NCBI GenBank assembly: GCA_963517805.1 | Contig: CAUQHD010000048.1 | Location: forward strand, 1-10,842 | Source of the DNA: JABCPE02 sp963517805 | GTDB taxonomy: Bacteria > Bacteroidota > Bacteroidia > Flavobacteriales > Weeksellaceae | Reading direction: 5' to 3' | Length of the DNA: 10,842 nucleotides | Shown here: positions 5,295 through 10,842 of the stretch, piece by piece | Numbering within the stretch: position 1 is the stretch's first letter | How the letters are laid out: each line of letters opens with the position of its first letter | Notes under the pieces: model-generated | Seen by the model: only the letters and a program-made list of their open reading frames with translations | The model's database searches: none | What the model was told of the DNA's origin: nothing | Made by a program: the position numbers and the translations under genes

Positions 5295-7886
5295 TTAGAA
5301 TGTGTATTTTACAGCAAACATCACATTTCTTGGTGTTCCTGGGAAAAGTCTTGGATAGTTAAATGCCCCAAGCCAGTATTCTTTGTTAAATACATTATTA
5401 ACATTGAATGAAAGCTGCATAGATTTCAGTTTATAGTATACCGCTGCATCTACAATAGTGTATGCTGGTAAAACTAAGTCACGCTCTTGCCAAGAGATTT
5501 TCTCACCCACATAGTTAAGCCCTGCACCAGCACCAAAGTTACGGAAAGGCCCTTCTTTGATGTCGTATCTTGTCCAGATGTTTAATGAATGCTTAGGCGC
5601 ATTGTCTTTTCTATAAGTGATGTCTTTGTTTGATGCATTATCAAATCTAGTAAGATTAGCATCTATGTAAGCATACCCTGCGTTAATCATCCAGTTTGGC
5701 AAGATTCTACCCATTACTTCTAGCTCTATACCTTGGTTTTTCTCAGTCGCACCTTCATTAGAAAGTTCATCTGTTTGCCCACTTCCATCAGCATATGTTA
5801 ATACATTTTTCTGCTTAATGTTGTAGTAAGCTAGAGTTGCATGTAATTTTCCATCGAACCACTCAGATTTTATACCTCCTTCCCACATTCTTGATGTTTT
5901 AGGTTTGAATGGTTCTCTAGCGATAGCACCAGTATTTCCATCTCTTCTAAATGTATCAGTCCCTAAATATGCATCTGTCTGCATTTGGAAACCTTCTACA
6001 TAAGAAGCATAAAGGTTGATATTATCTGTAAGTTTGTATACCAAACCTGCTCTTGCTAAAAGTTTGTTTTGTTTTACAACTTTTTCTTTATCAGTCTTGT
6101 AGTAGTTCTTATCTGCATACCACTCCTGACGAAGACCAAAGTTGAAAATCAATTTATTCCACTCTAATTGGTTCATTACATAGATTGCATTTGTATTATA
6201 GTACATAGGAACAATCGGTGTAATTCTTCTAGCCTGTGGCTGATACATACCAGGGTACATTATTTTGTACTGTGAACCATCTTTGATTCTTAAATCCCAG
6301 TGTGGAATTCTTGGCGCAAGAGTTCCCAAAGTAGCATCACCAGTATAATCTCTTACAGTATTAGTTCCTCCTGCATTACTAATTTCAAAAGCGATGAAAT
6401 CATATCCTGCAACGGTTTTATTCTTAATAGACTCACCAATATTCCAGTTTGCATTCAAATATGCATTGATATTATCTGTTAAGAATTTTTGCTGGCGCTG
6501 AACATATCTCATTTCTACCCAATAAGGATGTCTTGTTCCGTGAGCGTCTTTACCGAAATTATTGTTTGTTCTTAACTCTACTAGGTCTTCATTCCAGATA
6601 TGTTTCATGTAAGCAAGGTTAAGACCGATATGCTCATTAAACTGGTGAGTCAAGTTCCCCATCAAGTTGATGTCTAATGTCTTGTTATAGTCATTAGCCG
6701 CCCCGATAGCATAACTGATTGGTGTAGAGTTAAGCGCTGGTTTTTCACCTGCATTCGCCTTGAAAATAGGCTGACCTCTATCTAGTCTATTATTATTGTT
6801 AGTCAATACCAACTCTACATTCACTCTTGTTTTATCATTCGGTACATATGTGATTGTAGGTGCTACCATATATGCCTTTTTGAATTGCAGGTCTCTGAAA
6901 CTTCCTGAGTTTTCATAACCTAAATTCAAACGGTATAGTAAAGACTTATCCTTATTCAAAGGACCTGTAAAGTCTAAAGCTCCTACTATAGCTCCATAGC
7001 TACCAACACTCAGACTAACTTCTTTTCTATTCGTAGACAAAGGTTTTTTAGTTACCATGTTGATACTTCCCCCTGGGTCTGTACTAGAGAAAGTCATACT
7101 CGCAGGACCTTTGATTACTTCTACCCTTTCTATATTCATCATCAGAGGTTGAGAGAAGAAATAAACAGAAGTCGCCATACCGTTTACTAATCTATTCTCT
7201 CTATAGCCAGATGCCTGAGTTACCCCACGGATAGAATATAAGTTGTAGAAACTCGTTTGGTTCACCCCACTCACATTCTTCACCACATCTCCTAGTCTTG
7301 TAATTCCTCTATCTGTGATAAGCTCTTTAGTCACGGTAGTTATCGCTTGGGAAACTTCCATGTTTTTCAGAGCGATTTTAGAAGCTGAGAAAGAATAATC
7401 ACTATTATAGTCCTTTCTTGCTCTTCCTATGATTTCTACAGTTTGTAGTTTTTTTACTTTTCCATCTTCTTCCTCATCTTGTGGCTCATTAGGGTCTGTA
7501 GTATTTTTTGCTACAACAGGCTCTGTTGGTTCTGTAGGCTGCTCAACTACAGGTTTTTCCTCAACCATAGGCTGTGATGTAACCATCTGATAAACAATCA
7601 CATCTCCTAAATCCAAAACTCCATTATCCTCCACTGTAATTTGGTTTTCCAATGGATTTGCTCCTTCTGCTACGATGCTGATAGTGTAACTTCCTCCTTC
7701 TGTAAGTGTTACATTAAAAAATCCCGAAGCATCGGTCATAGAGGTCATTTCCTTGTCCCCTTTTTTCAGTATAATGCTGGCATTAGAAACGGGATTGTCA
7801 TGCTGAACTACCCTACCCTTCACCGTTTGTGAATATCCCATCAAGGACATTAACAAACTCGACACTAATAATACTTTTTTGTTCAT
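5295..7886 (-). CDS. TonB-dependent siderophore-type outer-membrane receptor
   Basis: This 863-residue protein is a complete TonB-dependent receptor. It has a Sec signal peptide (1 to about 19, ending GYSQ) and a carboxypeptidase-regulatory-like beta domain (about 21-98). A Pro/Glu-rich spacer follows (101-145), then a TonB-box-like segment LQTVEIIGR (147-155) and a plug (about 170-285) with YSIRGVTQ, ERVEVIKGPAS and DPGGSINMVTKKP. The rest is a 22-strand barrel ending in Phe (FAVKYTF), the usual outer-membrane C-terminus. The plug wording and the barrel are those of siderophore receptors of the FhuA/FhuE/FecA kind. Such proteins bind a ferric chelate outside and pass it inward with energy from TonB-ExbBD. 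No inner-membrane siderophore importer is adjacent, so the ligand is unknown. It has its own promoter and terminator and is divergent from an alkaline phosphatase gene. Confidence 0.93.
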   Translation of the reverse strand: MNKKVLLVSSLLMSLMGYSQTVKGRVVQHDNPVSNASIILKKGDKEMTSMTDASGFFNVTLTEGGSYTISIVAEGANPLENQITVEDNGVLDLGDVIVYQMVTSQPMVEEKPVVEQPTEPTEPVVAKNTTDPNEPQDEEEDGKVKKLQTVEIIGRARKDYNSDYSFSASKIALKNMEVSQAITTVTKELITDRGITRLGDVVKNVSGVNQTSFYNLYSIRGVTQASGYRENRLVNGMATSVYFFSQPLMMNIERVEVIKGPASMTFSSTDPGGSINMVTKKPLSTNRKEVSLSVGSYGAIVGALDFTGPLNKDKSLLYRLNLGYENSGSFRDLQFKKAYMVAPTITYVPNDKTRVNVELVLTNNNNRLDRGQPIFKANAGEKPALNSTPISYAIGAANDYNKTLDINLMGNLTHQFNEHIGLNLAYMKHIWNEDLVELRTNNNFGKDAHGTRHPYWVEMRYVQRQQKFLTDNINAYLNANWNIGESIKNKTVAGYDFIAFEISNAGGTNTVRDYTGDATLGTLAPRIPHWDLRIKDGSQYKIMYPGMYQPQARRITPIVPMYYNTNAIYVMNQLEWNKLIFNFGLRQEWYADKNYYKTDKEKVVKQNKLLARAGLVYKLTDNINLYASYVEGFQMQTDAYLGTDTFRRDGNTGAIAREPFKPKTSRMWEGGIKSEWFDGKLHATLAYYNIKQKNVLTYADGSGQTDELSNEGATEKNQGIELEVMGRILPNWMINAGYAYIDANLTRFDNASNKDITYRKDNAPKHSLNIWTRYDIKEGPFRNFGAGAGLNYVGEKISWQERDLVLPAYTIVDAAVYYKLKSMQLSFNVNNVFNKEYWLGAFNYPRLFPGTPRNVMFAVKYTF

Positions 7887-7937
7887 AATTGAATTATAAA
7901 ATTTAAACTTATGTTATCTTTTTAAAAAATTATGCCA

Positions 7938-7945
7938 CAAAAGTA
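7938..7945 (-). promoter_or_regulatory. Probable -7 promoter element of the receptor gene
   Basis: Reads TACTTTTG on the - strand, a TAnnTTTG match 51 bp before the ATG at 7886. A weak TTAG about 21 bp upstream (7970-7967) may serve as the -33 element. The box is the left arm of a 10-bp inverted repeat whose right arm holds an identical box on the + strand. Confidence 0.5.
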
Positions 7946-8016
7946 ATACTATTTTTTATTTTCTTGCTAATTTAAGATATGATTTTTATCATCAATTTTC
8001 AGGAAAGTAACATCAT

Positions 8017-8024
8017 TACTTTTG
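8017..8024 (+). promoter_or_regulatory. Possible distal -7 promoter element of the alkaline phosphatase gene
   Basis: TACTTTTG fits TAnnTTTG and is 98 bp before the ATG. It is the mirror image of the receptor's box. If used, it gives a leader of about 90 nt containing the second, proximal box. Confidence 0.35.
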
Positions 8025-8083
8025 AATCATTAAATCAAAACATATTTTTTAGCTCAAAAAATAAATTCATCTATTTTATTCCT

Positions 8084-8091
8084 TATATTTG
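8084..8091 (+). promoter_or_regulatory. Probable proximal -7 promoter element of the alkaline phosphatase gene
   Basis: TATATTTG followed by CA is a near-ideal Bacteroidota -7 box, 31 bp before the ATG at 8123. No convincing TTG is found at the -33 position, so an activator may be required. Confidence 0.5.
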
Positions 8092-8122
8092 CACAAAATT
8101 CATTTCTAAATACTAAATCAAA

Positions 8123-9535
8123 ATGAAAAGAAGAGACTTTCTGAAAACAGGTTCATTAGCTGCTTTAGGCGGAATGCTGCTAACTCCCTTCGGAGCAAAA
8201 GCAAACACTATAAAGGAAGAATTTCGTGGCAAAAAAGCCAAAAATATCATCTTCATGGTAAGTGACGGGATGAGCGTAGGAACGATGATAATGGCAGACA
8301 TCTACCTGAAAAGAAAAAACGGAAAAAGTTCCAACTGGGTAGGACTTTACGAAGATAATCTTGTCCAAAGAGCACTGATGGACATGGCCTCTGCGAATGC
8401 TATCGTAACAGACTCAGCAGCAGCAAGTTCCTCTTGGGGAGGCGGTGTCCGTGTGAATAACGGAAGCCTGAATGTAAGCCCAAATGGAAAGGAAAACATG
8501 CCTATTCTTCAGAAATTCAAACAAGCTGGAAAAAAAGTAGGCTGTGTAACCACTGTTCCTATCACCCACGCTACACCTGCAGGATTTTGTGTTACCAGCA
8601 AGAGAAGAAACGCTATGGATCACATCGCTGAGCAATACGCAGAGCTAAACTTTGATGTAATGATGGGAGGCGGCAGCCAATACTTTGACAAAGACAAAAG
8701 AAAGGATAAAAAAGATGTTTTTGATTTATTTGCGAAAAAAGGATATACCATCGCAAAAACTAAATCAGAAATGCTCAGTGCTCCTAAAAACAAGCCTATT
8801 TTAGGAACTTTTGATGAGGATGCCGTGCCTTACACCGTAGATCATTTACGCGATGAAAAAGCATCAAGAAACATCCCTAGCCTTGCCGAAATGGCACAAA
8901 AAGCGATAGACCAGATGAAAGACCACAAAAATGGTTTTGCGCTACAAATAGAAGGTGGAAAAGTAGACTGGGCAGCACACGGGAACGATATTGCGGCTCT
9001 ATTATTTGACCAAATTGCCTTTGATGAAGCTGTAAAAGTGGTAATGGACTTCGCTAAAAAAGATAAAAATACATTGGTAGTTATTACCAGCGACCACGGA
9101 AATGCGAACCCTGGGCTGATTTACGGAGGTAAAACCAATGATAATTTTGATCACTTACAAAAATTCACTCACTCTAATGACTGGATCTTACAAGGAATAC
9201 ATGCTTCCAGCAGCACATCTTTCGTAAAAGACAGAATAGCAGAGGCTTGTGGAGGTTTTGCTATAACTGATGAACAAGCGAAAGAACTTCTTTCTTATTA
9301 CAACAATCTTAAAAAAGAAGATGGACTATACAACCATAAAAACCTGCCTTTCAGAGCTTTAGCAGAGATGCAGAAAGCATACACTTCTGTTGGCTGGATT
9401 AGTATGGACCACTCTTCTGATTACACAGAACTTGCAATGTACGGCCCTGGTAGTGAGAACCTTAAATCATTTATCAGAAATACCGACATGCACAATTTCC
9501 TGCTAAATGCAGCGCATGTAGAAAATAAGTTTTAA
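8123..9535 (+). CDS. Tat-exported alkaline phosphatase (PhoA superfamily)
   Basis: This 470-residue enzyme hydrolyses phosphate monoesters outside the cytoplasm to release phosphate. The N-terminus MKRRDFLKTGSLAALGG is a twin-arginine signal (RRDFLK) with a likely cut after GAKA (about residue 27), so it is exported folded. Metal and catalytic residues of the alkaline phosphatase fold are present. Asp48 lies in VSDGMS and Asp97/Ser98 in VTDSAAAS, where Ser98 is the expected nucleophile. His149/Thr151 fall in THATPAG and Glu277, Asp282 and His286 in EGGKVDWAAH. Asp324/His325 lie in TSDHGN and His430 in MDHSSDYTELAMYGPG, replacing the usual GHT-type context. It aligns with known classes over its full length without truncation. 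It is divergent from the siderophore-type receptor across a shared control region and is followed by a long perfect hairpin. Use in phosphate scavenging is likely; the exact substrate range is unknown. Confidence 0.92.
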   Translation: MKRRDFLKTGSLAALGGMLLTPFGAKANTIKEEFRGKKAKNIIFMVSDGMSVGTMIMADIYLKRKNGKSSNWVGLYEDNLVQRALMDMASANAIVTDSAAASSSWGGGVRVNNGSLNVSPNGKENMPILQKFKQAGKKVGCVTTVPITHATPAGFCVTSKRRNAMDHIAEQYAELNFDVMMGGGSQYFDKDKRKDKKDVFDLFAKKGYTIAKTKSEMLSAPKNKPILGTFDEDAVPYTVDHLRDEKASRNIPSLAEMAQKAIDQMKDHKNGFALQIEGGKVDWAAHGNDIAALLFDQIAFDEAVKVVMDFAKKDKNTLVVITSDHGNANPGLIYGGKTNDNFDHLQKFTHSNDWILQGIHASSSTSFVKDRIAEACGGFAITDEQAKELLSYYNNLKKEDGLYNHKNLPFRALAEMQKAYTSVGWISMDHSSDYTELAMYGPGSENLKSFIRNTDMHNFLLNAAHVENKF

Positions 9536-9547
9536 TTATAAAGATTA

Positions 9548-9601
9548 ATAATATTGCCAATAAAAACTTACATTTGTTGAAGTTTTTATTGGCAATATTA
9601 T
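9548..9601 (+). terminator. 22-bp perfect hairpin after the phosphatase gene
   Basis: Positions 9548-9569 pair without mismatch with 9580-9601 around a 10-nt loop (ACATTTGTTG). It starts 12 bp after the phosphatase stop codon, the right place for a terminator. There is no T run after it, only TATATTTAAA, and the T5 lies inside the 3' arm. It may be a terminator or a 3'-end stabiliser; a small mobile palindrome is less likely. Confidence 0.55.
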
Positions 9602-9763
9602 ATATTTAAACATCACCTCACTGGACATATAATACCATAATAGAATGCGCAAAGAATATTACGACATGAGAACCCTAATGCCGTAATTTAATCATGAAAA
9701 TTCCTTCCGAAACATCTCTAAAAATAGCTTAAAAGAGAGAAAAGATATTTTTAATAAAATCCG

Positions 9764-9793
9764 TTGAAATTTCAAAATTATTTGGTATTTTCG
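9764..9793 (+). promoter_or_regulatory. Probable purA promoter
   Basis: TTG (9764-9766) followed 19 bp later by TATTTTCG (9786-9793) gives the correct spacing for a Bacteroidota -33/-7 pair, with one mismatch to TAnnTTTG. It would start transcription near 9800 and give a leader of about 70 nt that contains the ATTCTTG/CAAGAAT palindrome. Confidence 0.5.
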
Positions 9794-9806
9794 CAATATG
9801 ATAAAT

Positions 9807-9830
9807 ATTCTTGTGAAATTTTGCAAGAAT
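9807..9830. promoter_or_regulatory. Short palindrome in the purA leader
   Basis: ATTCTTG (9807-9813) and CAAGAAT (9824-9830) are exact inverted copies around 10 nt. It lies between two possible -7 boxes, so it could be an operator or a small leader hairpin. Confidence 0.3.
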
Positions 9831-9837
9831 TATAAAT

Positions 9838-9845
9838 TAAATTTG
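9838..9845 (+). promoter_or_regulatory. Alternative -7 promoter element for purA
   Basis: TAAATTTG is a full TAnnTTTG match 26 bp before the ATG, but TTG candidates upstream are at unsuitable distances (14 or 24 bp). It could be the main start with the palindrome acting as its operator, or a second start. Confidence 0.4.
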
Positions 9846-9871
9846 TCACATTACAATAAAAACAAATAATT

Positions 9872-10842
9872 ATGTCAACTTATGTAGTTGTTGGTCTTCA
9901 GTACGGAGACGAAGGAAAAGGAAAGATTACGGATGTTCTTTCTGCAAAATCTGATTATGTAGTCCGCTACCAAGGTGGGAATAATGCTGGACACACGGTG
10001 TATGTGGGAGATGAGAAATTCGTTCTTCATCTACTGCCCTCTGGAGTTCTCCAATGCAAAGGGAAATGCATCATCGCAAATGGTGTGGTGGTAGACCCGA
10101 AAGCCTTTATCTCAGAGGTGGAAAAATTAGAGGAAAAAGGTGGAAGAACCGACCATATATTCATCAGCCGAAGAGCACATGTTATCATGCCTTATCATAT
10201 CCTTCTGGATACTTATAGAGAGGAAGAACAGGGCGGAACGCAGATAGGTACGACCAAAAAGGGTATCGGCCCTTGCTACGAAGACAAAATCGCACGAGTG
10301 GGCATCAGAATGATAGACCTTCTGAATCCTGAGGTTTTGAAAGAAAAAATAGAAAAAAATCTTAAAATAAAAAATGCTTTATTTGAGAAATATTTCGGAA
10401 AACCTACGCTTAGTTTTGATGAAATTTACAATGAATTTTTAGCCATTGGTCAGAAGCTGAAAGAAAGAATCATCGACACTGAAATAGAAATCAACGAAGC
10501 TATAAAAGACGGCAAAAATATCCTTTTCGAAGGGGCGCAGGCGCTGATGCTGGATATTGACTTTGGGACATATCCTTATGTGACTTCCTCATCGCCTTCC
10601 ACAGGTGGAGTTTGTAGCGGTGCGGGAGTTCCTCCTACGGCTCTGCAAAATCTCATCGGAGTTGCCAAAGCCTATACCACAAGGGTAGGGAATGGTCCTT
10701 TTCCTACGGAACTAAATGATGATTTAGGAGAAAAAATAAGACAAATAGGGCATGAATTTGGGGCAACAACGGGCAGACCGAGAAGAACAGGCTGGCTGGA
10801 TTTGGTTTCGCTGAAACATGCTTGTATGATTAACGGGATTAA
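9872..10842 (+). CDS. purA: Adenylosuccinate synthetase, 3' end outside the window
   Basis: This cytosolic enzyme joins IMP and aspartate using GTP to make adenylosuccinate, the first committed step from IMP to AMP. The ORF is open from the ATG at 9872 to the window edge, 323 codons of the usual roughly 425-430. The GTP-loop GDEGKGK (12-18) contains catalytic Asp13 and Lys16. GGNNAGHT (35-42) holds His41. The IMP-binding segment GTTKKGIGPCYEDK, the FEGAQALMLDIDFGTYPYVTSS region and GRPRRTGWLD are intact. The start MSTYVVVGLQYGDEG is the standard family N-terminus, so the ATG choice is firm. It stands alone in its own transcription unit, 336 bp after the phosphatase. No defect is visible in the part seen. 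Confidence 0.97.
   Translation, partial: MSTYVVVGLQYGDEGKGKITDVLSAKSDYVVRYQGGNNAGHTVYVGDEKFVLHLLPSGVLQCKGKCIIANGVVVDPKAFISEVEKLEEKGGRTDHIFISRRAHVIMPYHILLDTYREEEQGGTQIGTTKKGIGPCYEDKIARVGIRMIDLLNPEVLKEKIEKNLKIKNALFEKYFGKPTLSFDEIYNEFLAIGQKLKERIIDTEIEINEAIKDGKNILFEGAQALMLDIDFGTYPYVTSSSPSTGGVCSGAGVPPTALQNLIGVAKAYTTRVGNGPFPTELNDDLGEKIRQIGHEFGATTGRPRRTGWLDLVSLKHACMINGI

Larger units (their letters stand above)
7938..8024. promoter_or_regulatory. Symmetric divergent control region with central palindrome
   Basis: CAAAAGTAAT (7938-7947) and ATTACTTTTG (8015-8024) are exact inverted copies, each containing a TACTTTTG -7 box pointing away from the other. Almost at the centre lies ATGAT-TTTT-ATCAT (7979-7992), a palindrome between the expected -33 positions. 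This arrangement suits one regulator acting on both the receptor and the phosphatase. The centre is loosely similar to a Fur box, but too divergent to name the regulator. The rest of the 236-bp gap (7887-8122) holds no gene. Confidence 0.45.
9536..9871. other. 336-bp intergenic region upstream of purA, no gene seen
   Basis: No credible ORF on either strand, and no tRNA or known riboswitch recognised. It holds, in order, a 22-bp hairpin just after the phosphatase gene, an imperfect hairpin (arms 9658-9666 and 9679-9687, one A-C mismatch, 12-nt loop), and the purA promoter area with a short palindrome. The stretch from about 9690 to 9760 shows nothing I can name. Confidence 0.7.

Noticed and set aside
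5295..7886. Receptor and ABC operon as a single transcript
   Set aside because: A good terminator with a T run follows the receptor, and new promoter boxes precede both the 99-residue gene and mtnN.
7977..7995. Fur-box-like sequence between the receptor and the phosphatase
   Set aside because: It resembles the E. coli 19-bp Fur consensus only partly, and Bacteroidota Fur sites are not well enough known to name it; kept only as an unnamed palindrome.
8113..8635. Minus-strand ORFs of 62-73 codons inside the phosphatase gene
   Set aside because: They lie opposite a strongly recognisable enzyme, have no family resemblance, and are expected from codon bias.
9658..9687. Hairpin with arms 9658-9666 and 9679-9687 as a possible small RNA or riboswitch
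   Set aside because: Only nine pairs with one mismatch, a 12-nt loop, no promoter or terminator around it and no known riboswitch core; compatible with chance in AT-rich DNA.

Overview
The window looks like chromosomal DNA of an AT-rich member of the Bacteroidota, most likely class Flavobacteriia and family Weeksellaceae (the Chryseobacterium/Riemerella/Elizabethkingia type). The evidence is several TAnnTTTG promoter elements (the Bacteroidota -7 box), poor Shine-Dalgarno sequences, a TonB-dependent receptor with an N-terminal carboxypeptidase-regulatory-like domain, and the general character of the proteins. The family-level placement is an inference from protein style, not from a search.

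Layout. At the left edge is the 3' end of an AmiD-type peptidoglycan amidase (+), then a small two-helix membrane protein (+). A compact hairpin acts as a two-way terminator between these and a leftward gene block. Read in its own direction, that block is: TonB-dependent siderophore-type receptor (7886-5295), its own terminator, a 99-residue protein of unknown function preceded by an in-frame lipoprotein signal peptide that ends in a stop codon, the MTA/SAH nucleosidase mtnN, two large DUF3526-type ABC-2 permeases, and a NosF-like ABC ATPase. mtnN, the two permeases and the ATPase are separated by only 4, 2 and 6 bp and are almost certainly one transcript. The receptor is divergent from a Tat-exported alkaline phosphatase (8123-9535), and the two share a symmetric promoter region. 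The right end is purA, cut off by the window.

How they may work together. The DUF3526 twin-permease/NosF-like ATPase set is a real but functionally uncharacterised ABC system. Its permeases carry large extracytoplasmic loops, and one is rich in His and Met, which suggests (but does not show) contact with a metal or periplasmic metalloprotein. The siderophore-type receptor upstream fits a metal theme. The receptor has its own terminator, so any shared function would be by neighbourhood, not by a single transcript. The most unusual local feature is the lipoprotein leader separated by one in-frame TAA from the 99-residue protein. No CRISPR array, tRNA, rRNA or insertion sequence was seen.
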